Shown here one piece after another: positions 1 to 8,396 of a DNA stretch of 64,000 nucleotides. This DNA is from Archangium sp. (lineage in GTDB: Bacteria > Myxococcota > Myxococcia > Myxococcales > Myxococcaceae): the NCBI GenBank assembly GCA_030695565.1, contig JAUYRZ010000123.1, positions 1 through 64,000 on the forward strand, given 5' to 3'. The notes beneath the pieces are model-generated. The model had not been told where the DNA came from and did no database searches. It worked only from the letters and a program-made list of their open reading frames with translations. Each line of letters opens with the position of its first letter. The stretch's first letter is position 1. The position numbers and the translations under genes are program-made.

Positions 1-1
1 C

Positions 2-643
2 ACCGAGGGGCTCGACGGGTTGCCGGCGCGTCTCGCCGAGTACGCCGAGCTGGGTGCGCGTTTCAGGCTCGAGTGGTTGTCGCTCGACGCGTGGGTGTTT
101 CAGACGTGGTTGGAAGACGCGGTGATCAAGCAGCCGCGTGACGTGACGGAGTGTCCGCCGTCGACTCCGCAGTGCGCGTCGGCCTGGTTCCGGTACCAGC
201 TGCAGAACGTGCAGGGGCTCTCGCAGATCCGCGGGGTGGAGGGCTCGGCGCGGCTCCGATTGCCCGCGGGGTTCGGTGCACGCGCGACGGCGGCGTACAC
301 GTTTGGTGAGGGGCCGACGCGCGTGGCACTCAGCCGCATTCCCCCGGCGAACGGCACCGTCGAGCTGACGTGGCGGCACGAGGCGGGTGTGCTGCTGGCG
401 GGTGCGTTCCGTTGGGCGGGACCGCAGACGCGGCTGGCCGTGGCTGATCTTTCAGACGCGCGCATTCCGCTCGGCGGTACGCCCGGCTCCGCGGTGGTGG
501 ATCTGCGGGCATCGATGCGGATCTCGCCGGTGCTGCTCACGCTGGTGATGGAGAACGTCTTCGATTCACCGTGGCGAGCGCACGGCTCTTCGATCAACGG
601 GCCCGGCCGCGGCTTGATGCTGCTGTTCTCCTTCCGCGGCTGA
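2..643 (+). CDS. TonB-dependent receptor, C-terminal part (5' end outside window)
   Basis: The reading frame is open from the first bases of the window, so the gene begins upstream and only about 213 residues are seen. The sequence alternates aromatic/hydrophobic and polar residues as in beta-strands of an outer-membrane barrel. It ends in the way typical of TonB-dependent receptors: a strand reading VMENVFDSPWRAHGS, then a short loop and a last strand LMLLFSFRG. Such receptors import iron chelates, cobalamin or glycans across the outer membrane using TonB energy; the substrate cannot be told from this fragment. A palindromic repeat follows, then a lipoprotein gene on the same strand that may be a partner. 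I am confident of an outer-membrane barrel and fairly confident of the TonB family; the plug domain and TonB box lie outside the window. Confidence 0.75.
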   Translation, partial: TEGLDGLPARLAEYAELGARFRLEWLSLDAWVFQTWLEDAVIKQPRDVTECPPSTPQCASAWFRYQLQNVQGLSQIRGVEGSARLRLPAGFGARATAAYTFGEGPTRVALSRIPPANGTVELTWRHEAGVLLAGAFRWAGPQTRLAVADLSDARIPLGGTPGSAVVDLRASMRISPVLLTLVMENVFDSPWRAHGSSINGPGRGLMLLFSFRG

Positions 644-644
644 G

Positions 645-698
645 CCCCCTCTCCCTGTGGGCCCTGTGGGCCCTGTGGGAGAGGGTTGGGGTGAGGGG
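645..698. repeat. Palindromic intergenic repeat, family A
   Basis: Arms CCCTCTCCC (647-655) and GGGAGAGGG (677-685) enclose three tandem copies of TGTGGG(CCC), followed by a TTGGGGTGAGGGG tail. Related copies lie at about 1863, 5683, 19772, 23638 and, inverted, 55332. It lies just after the receptor stop codon and could act as a transcript-end hairpin, but there is no T-run. Confidence 0.75.
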
Positions 699-748
699 TG
701 GTAGCGGTACGAGTTGACGCACCACACGCCGCGCGCTCACTTCCGCAA

Positions 749-1852
749 ATGCGCCTCATCTTGAGCCTGACCCTCAGCCTCCCGCTCCTCGCTTGTCCCG
801 GGCCCGCCCCCACGCCGACGGACGGCGGTGTCGACGCAGGCACCTCCACCGGCACCTTCTGCGAGCCCCCCCTGGTCTTCACCGAGAACGTCACCACCTG
901 CCAACCGCTCGCGACCGACTACACGCCGCGCGTCAGCAACTCCTCGACCGACACCTGGCCCGCGTGCATCAGCGACACGAACACCTTCACGCCCATCACC
1001 CCGAACATCTCGAGCATCGCGCGCATCATCGCCTTCGAAGACATCGCCACGTTGCTCTGGCGTGACGGCGTGCTCCCCACCCCGCAGGCCTTCGTCGACG
1101 CGCGGGTCGCCTACGCGATCGACCAAGGGCTCGACTCGCGGGTGCAGCGCCGTGAAGATCTGCACTACGCCGCCGCCCCCTCTTCGTGCAGCACCGCCGG
1201 CATCCCCGAGCAGTTCCCCGACCGGTGCGCCGGCCCGAGCAAGCTGCTCCCGATTCTCAACGACTCGTTCGCGAGGGGCGCGATGGGTCAGACGCCGCGC
1301 CTTCACGCTGCGCGCATCGAGGCCGCGCTGGTCTGGTTCCTCTACCTCTCGTCGCTCTCCGAGGTCGTCTCCTGCACCACCAGGCCGCAAGACTGCGACT
1401 CGTGCTGGGCCTACTACACGGGTGGCACCACCCGAGACGCGCCGCTCGGCCTCGCGAAGATGATTCGCGCGCTCGGCCCTGAGACACACGACCGCGCCTA
1501 CGACGCGACGCTCGCGGTTCGCTGCTGGCGCAACCTCGACAACGAGACGACCCTCGCCGCCGATCTCTCGCGCCGCGATCTCGCCTTTGCGCAGCTCGAT
1601 CGGGCCCTGCTGCGCGGCGTGGCGCTCGTGCTCCGTCAGCGGGTGAGTGAGCTGAGCTGCACCACCGGAGAAGTGCGAGACGCGCGGTTCGCCTTCTTCA
1701 AGACGCTCGCGCCGCTGCTCGATCGCGCCGCGCGTGAACGAAACGTCGCCAGCGCCGACGTCCTCGTCAGGGAAGCAGCCGAGGCCTCCGCGGCCGAAGT
1801 CGACGTGACCGCGGTCACCTCTGCGCTCGACGCGTTGTTCCCCTGCCCGTGA
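749..1852 (+). CDS. Cysteine-rich lipoprotein of unknown function
   Basis: The protein has about 367 residues. The start at 749 gives a clean lipoprotein signal (MRLILSLTLSLPLLAC) with Cys at residue 16. In-frame codons further upstream would place charged residues ahead of the signal and overlap the repeat. After the lipobox comes a short Pro/Thr linker with the GGVDAG motif common in myxobacterial lipoproteins, then a mostly helical domain with about a dozen cysteines, suggesting disulfides in the periplasm or on the surface. I do not recognise the family. Its position next to a TonB-dependent receptor suggests a role in uptake of the same ligand, but this is inference from neighbourhood only. 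Confidence 0.75.
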   Translation: MRLILSLTLSLPLLACPGPAPTPTDGGVDAGTSTGTFCEPPLVFTENVTTCQPLATDYTPRVSNSSTDTWPACISDTNTFTPITPNISSIARIIAFEDIATLLWRDGVLPTPQAFVDARVAYAIDQGLDSRVQRREDLHYAAAPSSCSTAGIPEQFPDRCAGPSKLLPILNDSFARGAMGQTPRLHAARIEAALVWFLYLSSLSEVVSCTTRPQDCDSCWAYYTGGTTRDAPLGLAKMIRALGPETHDRAYDATLAVRCWRNLDNETTLAADLSRRDLAFAQLDRALLRGVALVLRQRVSELSCTTGEVRDARFAFFKTLAPLLDRAARERNVASADVLVREAAEASAAEVDVTAVTSALDALFPCP

Positions 1853-1890
1853 CACAACAAAACCCTCTCCCCGCGCGAGCCGGGAGAGGG
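1853..1890 (-). terminator. Intrinsic terminator made from a family A repeat
   Basis: On the minus strand a hairpin with 8-bp arms (1863-1870 with 1883-1890, CCCTCTCC/GGAGAGGG) is followed by TTTTGTTGTG. It lies just beyond the stop codon of the minus-strand gene ending at 1916 and between two convergent genes. The T-rich tail is on the minus side only. Confidence 0.6.
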
Positions 1891-1915
1891 CCGGGAATCA
1901 GAGCAGCGCTCAGAT

Positions 1916-2659
1916 TCAGCGCCAGTCGTACCCGAGCTGCACCATCGGCGTCGCCGTGAAGATGAGCTCGTTGGTCTTCACGTCGACGCTGCCGCCCATC
2001 GAGTCACCCTGGACGCGGGTGACGACGGTGTCGGGGTGCAGGAGCATCAGCACGTTGAGGCCGAGGTTGAAGCCTCCGCGGCGGAAGGTGGGCGGGCCGT
2101 GCGGCCGGCCGAGCCCCAGGCCCAGGCGCAGATCGAAGCCCGGCATCGCGCCGCCGTGGGCAAGCGCGGTGATGGTGCCCCCGTTGCTGCTCGCAGAAAT
2201 TCCGGCGATGCCCAGGCCTCCCGTGGCGACGACCGGGCCACCACCGACGTAGAAGATGTCGGCGAACATCGCCTCGGCGATCGCACCAAAGTAGACATAC
2301 GAGATGCCTGTGACGCTGGCGCTGCCGCCGGTCGAGCTGACGCTGCCGCCGAAGCCGAAGCCGCCCGTGACGCCGACGATCGCGTACGCGCTGAAGATGT
2401 TGCTGACCTGGTAGCCGATGCGGCCCTCAGCGCCGATGGTGAACGCGGGGTAGGGCATGTACCAACCAAGGTTGCCTGAGACGCCCCAACGAATGCGGCC
2501 GCCCGGATCCTCTTCGAGCATCGGCGAGTCCACCGGGCGCACGGGGGAGGACGGCGCGACATACGGAGCGGGCTGCGGGGGCGGAGGGGGCGGCGCGGAG
2601 GGGTCTTGCGCAAAGACGGATGCAGACACCAGGGCTGTCAGCAGCAGGGCTTTATTCAT
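1916..2659 (-). CDS. Putative outer-membrane beta-barrel protein
   Basis: The protein has 247 residues. The start at 2659 is chosen because it opens a signal peptide (MNKALLLTALVSASVFAQ) and has GAGGT about 9 nt upstream; codons further upstream give a Cys/Arg-rich stretch with no sense as a signal. A Pro-rich linker (PPPPPPQPAPY) precedes a domain with Gly-rich alternating strands and a final strand ending in YDWR, as in small barrels inserted into the outer membrane. There is no recognised enzymatic motif and I cannot assign a family. It is followed by a terminator hairpin and diverges from the AroQ-like gene at 2791, so the 130-bp gap between them probably holds both promoters. Confidence 0.7.
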   Translation of the reverse strand: MNKALLLTALVSASVFAQDPSAPPPPPPQPAPYVAPSSPVRPVDSPMLEEDPGGRIRWGVSGNLGWYMPYPAFTIGAEGRIGYQVSNIFSAYAIVGVTGGFGFGGSVSSTGGSASVTGISYVYFGAIAEAMFADIFYVGGGPVVATGGLGIAGISASSNGGTITALAHGGAMPGFDLRLGLGLGRPHGPPTFRRGGFNLGLNVLMLLHPDTVVTRVQGDSMGGSVDVKTNELIFTATPMVQLGYDWR

Positions 2660-2790
2660 GGGTGGCGACCTCGACGGCGTGGGGGAAGGTTGATTCAGGA
2701 ACGATTCTGAAGCGGGAAGACGCAGCGTCCAAAGAAAGACCACACAGCAACATCTCGACGCGGCGCAGCAGCACCCGTAAACATCAGACC

Positions 2791-3606
2791 ATGTCCTTCG
2801 CGGTGCTCGTCCTCCATGGGCCGAACCTTTCGTTGCTCGCCGGTGAGCAGATCGATCCACTTCTCGCCAAAAGAGCCGCGGAGCTCGGTGTGGAATTGAT
2901 CTCGGTTCAATCGAACGGCGAGCCCGGTCTGCTCGACGCGCTGCACGAGCACGCCGAAGACCTCGACGCGGTCCTGGTCAACCCGGGGGCGCTTTCTCCG
3001 AGCGCTTTTGCACTCGCGGAGGGGCTGCAGATGACGGGTCTGCCCGTCGTCGAGGTGTTGCTCAAAGCGTTGCCTGTGGAGCGTGGGCCTTCTTCTCTGA
3101 CGGGGGTCGCGAAGCATCACGTTCACGGGCTGGGCATCGACGGCTACGTCAAAGGCCTCGAGCTGCTGGTGCCCGAAGGCAGGCAGCGCGTGACAGCACC
3201 GCTGGAAGATTCCGACGAGGAAGAACCAAACGTCAGCGAGGTGCGGGGCCGCGGCAAGAGCATCGGCCGGAAGAAACCGACGGTGGCGTTGGTGACCGCC
3301 GCTCCCACGCGCGGGAAGACGATTGGCCGTGCGCCTGCGGGTGGTCGGGCCATCACGCCAAGCGTGCCCAGCAATCAGCTCACCCGGGTGCAGGTGCGAG
3401 AGCGCATCAAGCAGCGGCTCAAGGGCACCGAGACGGCAGCGGGCCTCGCGCAGTGGGCGCGGGAGACGTGGACGTATCTGCAGCGCGGCGCTCCCGTGGA
3501 AGCAGGGGCGAAGGAGCTCATCGAGAACGTGTTGCTCACCTTGATGGCCGGCGCGAAGGCGAGCGATCAAATCCTCGTGGCACAGATGGCGAAACTCGAC
3601 CCGTGA
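2791..3606 (+). CDS. AroQ-like (type II dehydroquinase fold) protein with helical C-terminal extension, probably not catalytic
   Basis: The protein has 271 residues. Residues 1-125 follow type II 3-dehydroquinate dehydratase: VLHGPNLSLL at the N-terminus, VNPGALSPSAFAL carrying the conserved Asn (N64), VVEVLLKAL, then HGLGIDGYVKGLELL. Two active-site elements of the family are missing. The flexible loop with the catalytic Tyr has been shortened away, and the His of the EVH-x-SN motif is Leu90. A linker contains RGK(S/T)IGR twice (154-160, 174-180), and residues 197-271 form a predicted helical domain. It is therefore probably a pseudoenzyme or altered enzyme. Its stop overlaps the GTG start of rsmB (GTGA), implying translational coupling and perhaps a link to ribosome biogenesis; that link is inference. 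Confidence 0.7.
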   Translation: MSFAVLVLHGPNLSLLAGEQIDPLLAKRAAELGVELISVQSNGEPGLLDALHEHAEDLDAVLVNPGALSPSAFALAEGLQMTGLPVVEVLLKALPVERGPSSLTGVAKHHVHGLGIDGYVKGLELLVPEGRQRVTAPLEDSDEEEPNVSEVRGRGKSIGRKKPTVALVTAAPTRGKTIGRAPAGGRAITPSVPSNQLTRVQVRERIKQRLKGTETAAGLAQWARETWTYLQRGAPVEAGAKELIENVLLTLMAGAKASDQILVAQMAKLDP

Positions 3607-4979
3607 AGCGCACCGCTCCTCCGAAGAAGACTGCTCCTCCGCTGAAGACCCCGGTGCGCAAGGGGCCTGCGACGGCCCGCATGGTCGCCATTCAGGTGCT
3701 CGCGCGCGTGGCCGCCACCGACGCGTACCTGAACGTGGTGCTCGACACGGTGCTCGACGAGCTCACGTTGAAAGACCCGCGCGATGCGGGCCTGGTGACC
3801 GAGCTCTGCTACGGCACCACCCGCCGGCTCCTCACCATCGACGGCGTGCTGCGGAAGTTTGCCGATCGGTCGCTCGACACCATCGAAGACCGCGTGCTCG
3901 CCGCGTTGCGGCTGGGCGTCTACCAGCTGTTCTTCATGCGCGTGCCCAAACACGCCGCGGTGGGCGACACGGTCGACGCGTTGAAAGCAGTGGGCTTCGA
4001 GCGCGCGGCGGGCTTCGTCAACGCGATCCTCCGCCGGGCCTCTGAGCTCACCGAGCTGCCGGCCGCTGAAGGCGATGAGGTGGAGCGGCTGGTGTACGAG
4101 ACCAGTCACCCCGCGTGGCTGGTGAAGCGGTGGATTCGGCAGTTCGGGCCCGAGCGCGCGAAGACGATGCTGGCCGCCGACAACGAAGCACCCAACGTGG
4201 TCATCCGCGCCAACACCTCGAAGCTCACCCGCGACGAGCTGTTCGCGCAGCTCACCGAAGCGGGCGTGGTGTGCAAAGTGGCGCCGCTTTCACCGGTGGG
4301 CATCATTCTCGATGCGCCGGGGCGCGTCGAAGAGCTCTACGGGTATCGCGAAGGGCTGTGGCAGGTGCAGGACGAAGCGGCGCAGCTGGTGGGCGTGTTC
4401 GCGCAGATTCCCGCCAACGCGCGCGTGCTCGACGCGTGCGCTGCGCCCGGCGGCAAGGCGTGTCACCTGGCGCAGACGAACGAAGTGGTGGCCATCGACG
4501 TGCACGCCAACAAGCTGCCGAAGATCGACAGCGAGGCGAAGCGATTGGGGCTGCGTGAACGGCTGGTGCTCAAGACGGTGGACGCCTCGAAGCCGTTGCC
4601 CGAGTCGATGGGCGAGTTCGACGCCGTGATGATCGACGCGCCGTGTACGGGCCTGGGCACGCTGCGACGGCACCCTGAGCTGCGCTACCGCCGCCAGGAG
4701 CGCGACATCGCCGAGCTCTCGCATCTGCAGCGGGAGATCCTCGAGCAGTGCTCGCTGGTGCTCAAGCCGGGTGGGCTGCTGACGTTCGCGGTGTGCAGCA
4801 CCGACACGGCCGAGGGGCCTGATCAGATCGAGATGTTCTTGCGCTCGCACCCCGACTTCACCTCGGAGCCGCCGAAGGGCCTTTCGCACCTGCCCACGTA
4901 CCAGGGCTACCTGCGCACGTTGCCCGGGCCCGAGGGCCTCGATGGGTTCTTCGCGGCGCGGCTCAGAAAGATGTACTGA
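3603..4979 (+). CDS. rsmB: 16S rRNA (cytosine(967)-C5)-methyltransferase RsmB
   Basis: The protein has 458 residues, the usual size. It transfers a methyl group from S-adenosylmethionine to C967 of 16S rRNA. After a basic N-terminal tail, residues 25-150 form the NusB-like RNA-binding domain. The methyltransferase domain follows, with SAM motif I (LDACAAPGGKACHLAQ), motif IV (DAPCTGLGTLRRHPELRYRR) whose Cys is the release residue, and the nucleophilic Cys in FAVCSTDTAEG. The GTG at 3603 overlaps the previous stop codon and is preferred; an ATG at 3681 would cut only the basic tail. The assignment at RsmB/Fmu family level is firm; the exact target base is by homology. Confidence 0.92.
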   Translation: MKRTAPPKKTAPPLKTPVRKGPATARMVAIQVLARVAATDAYLNVVLDTVLDELTLKDPRDAGLVTELCYGTTRRLLTIDGVLRKFADRSLDTIEDRVLAALRLGVYQLFFMRVPKHAAVGDTVDALKAVGFERAAGFVNAILRRASELTELPAAEGDEVERLVYETSHPAWLVKRWIRQFGPERAKTMLAADNEAPNVVIRANTSKLTRDELFAQLTEAGVVCKVAPLSPVGIILDAPGRVEELYGYREGLWQVQDEAAQLVGVFAQIPANARVLDACAAPGGKACHLAQTNEVVAIDVHANKLPKIDSEAKRLGLRERLVLKTVDASKPLPESMGEFDAVMIDAPCTGLGTLRRHPELRYRRQERDIAELSHLQREILEQCSLVLKPGGLLTFAVCSTDTAEGPDQIEMFLRSHPDFTSEPPKGLSHLPTYQGYLRTLPGPEGLDGFFAARLRKMY

Positions 4980-4986
4980 TCCACGC

Positions 4987-5679
4987 ATGAACCACTTCAA
5001 GTTCGTCGGCCTGCTCGTGTTGTCGGGTTGTGCAGGAACGCAGGCGGCGAGGCGATCGTACGAGCCTCCGCGCATTCAGCCGCTGGCCACCGTGCTGGCT
5101 TCGGCGGAGACCTTTCCGTGCGCAGCGGGCCTGCACTCGATCCCCTCGACGGTGGTGGAGGTCGGCGTGTTCGGCAACGTGCCGTATCAGTCGTTCAGCA
5201 ACGGCAACGTCGAGATCAACGCGTACGGAGACCCCGATGATCTCGTCGGCCTCGAGGCGGGTACGCGGCTGGATGATCCGGCGTTGCAGCAGTGCCTGCT
5301 TCAGTTCATCGCGGCGCAGCCGTTGCTTCAGGCCGATCAGCAGCGGGTGCAGCAGCTGACGGTGGCGCCGGTGCTCGATCAGCAGCCGGGGTTGTCGGTC
5401 GAGGTCACGGCGCGCAGCGCGCCCGATGCGTACGACGCGTGGTGGATCTCGCTCGAGCGGCCCGAGGCGATCGCGGCATCGAAGGCGCCGCCGGAAGAAG
5501 TGGCTGCGGTGAGCACGCCGCACACGCAGTGGAACCCCGCGCCGCCGACGTATTACCGCCGCCCGGTGCGAACGTACGTGCGGTATCCGACATACCGGCC
5601 GGTGGGTGTGCGGGTCTACGTGCCCGGCTATCGCCGCAGCCGGGGCGCGTACGTGCACCCGGCGATCCGAATCCGCTGA
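4987..5679 (+). CDS. Putative lipoprotein of unknown function
   Basis: The protein has 230 residues. It begins seven bases after rsmB and is probably co-transcribed. The N-terminus MNHFKFVGLLVLSGCAG is a lipoprotein signal with Cys at residue 15. The body has no domain I recognise. The last 50 residues are rich in Tyr, Arg and Pro (YYRRPVRTYVRYPTYRPVGVRVYVPGYRR), a basic aromatic tail that could bind the cell wall or another polyanion. The stop codon is followed directly by a family A repeat. Function unknown. Confidence 0.7.
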   Translation: MNHFKFVGLLVLSGCAGTQAARRSYEPPRIQPLATVLASAETFPCAAGLHSIPSTVVEVGVFGNVPYQSFSNGNVEINAYGDPDDLVGLEAGTRLDDPALQQCLLQFIAAQPLLQADQQRVQQLTVAPVLDQQPGLSVEVTARSAPDAYDAWWISLERPEAIAASKAPPEEVAAVSTPHTQWNPAPPTYYRRPVRTYVRYPTYRPVGVRVYVPGYRRSRGAYVHPAIRIR

Positions 5680-5682
5680 ACT

Positions 5683-5717
5683 CCCTTTCCCCTCCGGGGA
5701 GAGGGTGGGGTGAGGGC
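5683..5717. repeat. Palindromic intergenic repeat, family A
   Basis: CCCTTTCCCC and GGGGAGAGGG arms around a two-base CC-T loop, followed by TGGGGTGAGGG. It sits between convergent genes ending at 5679 and 5729 and may serve as a shared transcript-end hairpin. Confidence 0.7.
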
Positions 5718-5728
5718 CAAACCTCACC

Positions 5729-6226
5729 TCACCAGATGTACCCGGCGATCAAATCCACATGAGGCCAGGCCCCGAAGAAACTCGGAGGACTGCGCCCACC
5801 GATCCACGCGCCGTGCACTTGAGCGCCGAGCCCTGCCGAAAGCAGGAGGTGCTCGAACAACACGAATGCGTAGCCGACCGACGCGCCTGCTGCGCCCACG
5901 AAGCCCATTGACTGGGCAGGTGGTTCGCTCACCCGGCCCACGCCGCCCTGAAGAAACGGCGAGACCCACAAGCCACGCCACAACACGAAGTACGTGCGAG
6001 CGCGCAGCACGAGCCCTGCGAGATCCGATCGATAGTCGCCCGACAGACCGAGTGCGTTCTGCGTGAAGGTCCACGGCACGTAGAGGTCGACGCCGATCGA
6101 GGCGATCACACGCTCTGAGAGTGAGCGGTGGTACGCGACGCCGACGACGTGAAGACCGAGGTCAGCGACGATCGCCTGGCTGGGGGCTTGAGCGGTTGCG
6201 AGTGAAAGAGCGAGCGCGAGGAACAT
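5729..6226 (-). CDS. Small putative outer-membrane or secreted beta-barrel protein
   Basis: The protein has 165 residues. The N-terminus MFLALALSLATAQA is a signal peptide. The mature part alternates hydrophobic and small residues in strand-like segments (VLRARTYFVLWRGLWVSPFLQGGVG, shown only in part here) and ends IAGYIW, as in eight-strand barrels. No motif identifies a function. It lies downstream of, and in the same direction as, the lipoprotein hydrolase gene that ends at 6283, and may be in its transcript. Confidence 0.6.
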   Translation of the reverse strand: MFLALALSLATAQAPSQAIVADLGLHVVGVAYHRSLSERVIASIGVDLYVPWTFTQNALGLSGDYRSDLAGLVLRARTYFVLWRGLWVSPFLQGGVGRVSEPPAQSMGFVGAAGASVGYAFVLFEHLLLSAGLGAQVHGAWIGGRSPPSFFGAWPHVDLIAGYIW

Positions 6227-6282
6227 CGTGCCACTCTAGGTCAGGCCCCTTGTCCCGACCCTGCGCGAAGGGGAGAAGGAGA

Positions 6283-8214
6283 TTACGGCACGGAGAAGTC
6301 GCAGCTCTTGCCAGGCCTGGTCTCGCACGCGGTCGGCAACGAGATTTGCGGGCTGCCCGCCCAGACCGAGGTGATGAACGCCGAGATCTGCTGCCGCGCC
6401 GCGACGCCTGCGGCTGACCCCTTCGCTGCGAAGCCGTGAATGGCCAGACCCTTCTCACTGGTCGGCACGCGGAACTGCGTGATCGCCGAGCGCCGCACCG
6501 GGCCCTCCACCTGAGGCACGCCGACGATGGGGTCGAGCACCGCACCCAGCTGCACCGCGTGGCTCGAGGCCGCGAGGAACTCAGAGCCGATGTTCGGGAG
6601 GATCGGGTCGCCCATGCTCTGCTGCGCGAGGATCAACAGATCACTTCGCCCCGCCAGCGCAGCCCACGCCGCACCATCGACCGGATCCCAGTTCGTCTGC
6701 GTCATCGACATGCCCAACGCACGATCGATCGCGCTCGGCGTCGACGTTCTGAACAACACCGCCAACGTGCTCCACAGCTCGGACTCCGGAGCGAAGTGTG
6801 TCCACGCCGCGCCGGGCACGTTGAGCACCGCGAAACGAATGTTCGGTTCCGACTGCGAGAGCACGTACCCCATGGTGCCGCCCAACGACCCACCCGCGTA
6901 GACCAGGGTGCTCACGTCAGGCCGCCTTCCCGCGGCGGGATTCAGGAGACCACCGAGCGAAGACTCGGAGAGCGTGTCTCCGAGTTTGCCCGCCAGTGAA
7001 GCCTGCAGCGCCGCCGCGTCACTGAGCGACTGCAGCAGCCCACCGGTGGATCCATGGGTGCCCGAGAAGACCTTCTCGAAGCTGACCAGCGTCTTCACGG
7101 TGCTCGCTTCAGTCCAACCGCTCCACTCGAGGTTCAGCTTCGCCGCGCCTGCTTCGATGATCTCCTGATCGAACGTGTCGTCGTTGACGGTGCCCCCGGT
7201 GCCGTGTCCGTAGACGACCACCGGATAGCTGCCGGTGCCCGCGGGCAACACGGCGCGGAAGGGCGCGGTGTGCACGCCGGTCTGCTGCGGCAGACCATCC
7301 GCGCTCAGGGAGAGCCCACCGTCTGCTTCCAGAAAGTGGGGCAGACCCGAGACGGTGCCGCGCAGATCGATCGCCGCGCCCGAGGGGAACAAGGTGGCGG
7401 TCTGCACTGCGAAGGTGAGCGTGCCCGCATCGGCCGCCCCGAGCGCAGCCGCGCGCATGGTGTTCAGCGGGTCACGAACACTCGCCGCCGAGCGGGTGGT
7501 GAAATCCCAGACGCGGAGCACGTGCGCGAGCTCGACGCCCGCCTCGATCAGCAAGGCGCGGGTGGGCGCGTGGTACGCGGCGAGCGCGCGTTCATCATCG
7601 GTCGACGCAGGCGTCAGCCCCAGCGCCACCTTCACCAGCGCCGGCGTCTCGTACGCGCTGCCGTCATCGGCCTTCACTTCATCGAGGGCCACCGCGACGT
7701 AGTCGGCGTCGTACTCCATCGGCCGCAACGGATAGGCGACCAGCAGGCTGTCGCCCGAGAAGCCGCCATCGGTCGAGTCGTTCACCACGGACAAACGCAG
7801 CGGTACCGGCTGGCCACGCTGCGGGCGACCGGGCTGCGCGAGGAACAACCTCACCGCGGTGGTGGCCTTCTGGCCATGCAGACGGCGATCGACCGGTTTC
7901 GGAAAACCGACGGCGAGCGGACTCGCGACCGAGAAGCCATCAGCGCGATTGAGAGACGCCGGGTTGTCCCGCACGGGCAGCGAACGGAACGGAATGGCGA
8001 GCCGCAGGCCGGTGGGCGAGGTGGCGTCGGCGACCGTGTACACATTCGAGGGCCAGGGCAGCAGGCAGCGGGTCTCGTCGAGTGGATCGCAAGCGGCGCT
8101 GCGCGGTGTGCGAGCACCCGGCTCCCGATCGATGATCGGCGCAGGGGCGGGCGTCTCACAGCCCAACACGAGGAGAAGGCTCAACGACGCGAGCAGGCGG
8201 ATGGTTGCAGACAC
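6283..8214 (-). CDS. Lipoprotein alpha/beta-hydrolase (lipase/esterase-like)
   Basis: The protein has about 643 residues. The GTG at 8214 is preferred because it gives a compact lipoprotein signal (SATIRLLASLSLLLVLGC); an ATG at 8274 would add 20 basic residues ahead of it. Residues 20-280 resemble the N-terminal domain of VolA-type virulence-factor lipases (CDPLDETRCLLPWPSN start, then a beta-rich region). The hydrolase core has VVVYGHGTGG (oxyanion region) and a nucleophile elbow GGSLGG around residue 450. The catalytic acid and His cannot be placed with certainty. It is probably a surface lipase or esterase acting on exogenous lipid; the substrate is unknown. Confidence 0.65.
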   Translation of the reverse strand: MSATIRLLASLSLLLVLGCETPAPAPIIDREPGARTPRSAACDPLDETRCLLPWPSNVYTVADATSPTGLRLAIPFRSLPVRDNPASLNRADGFSVASPLAVGFPKPVDRRLHGQKATTAVRLFLAQPGRPQRGQPVPLRLSVVNDSTDGGFSGDSLLVAYPLRPMEYDADYVAVALDEVKADDGSAYETPALVKVALGLTPASTDDERALAAYHAPTRALLIEAGVELAHVLRVWDFTTRSAASVRDPLNTMRAAALGAADAGTLTFAVQTATLFPSGAAIDLRGTVSGLPHFLEADGGLSLSADGLPQQTGVHTAPFRAVLPAGTGSYPVVVYGHGTGGTVNDDTFDQEIIEAGAAKLNLEWSGWTEASTVKTLVSFEKVFSGTHGSTGGLLQSLSDAAALQASLAGKLGDTLSESSLGGLLNPAAGRRPDVSTLVYAGGSLGGTMGYVLSQSEPNIRFAVLNVPGAAWTHFAPESELWSTLAVLFRTSTPSAIDRALGMSMTQTNWDPVDGAAWAALAGRSDLLILAQQSMGDPILPNIGSEFLAASSHAVQLGAVLDPIVGVPQVEGPVRRSAITQFRVPTSEKGLAIHGFAAKGSAAGVAARQQISAFITSVWAGSPQISLPTACETRPGKSCDFSVP

Positions 8215-8396
8215 GGGGCGCACGTTGACCGCACGTCTGACCGCCCGTCCACTCAGCGAAGCGCCACCTATCAACGCGATGGGAAACGGGGTCAGACGAC
8301 GCGGTGGAACAACAGTTGGAGTTCATGGTGGCCCCGGCCTAACTTTCCCCACCACCGGCCGAGCAAACTGAACGCCGCAAATTGAGGGAGCACATC

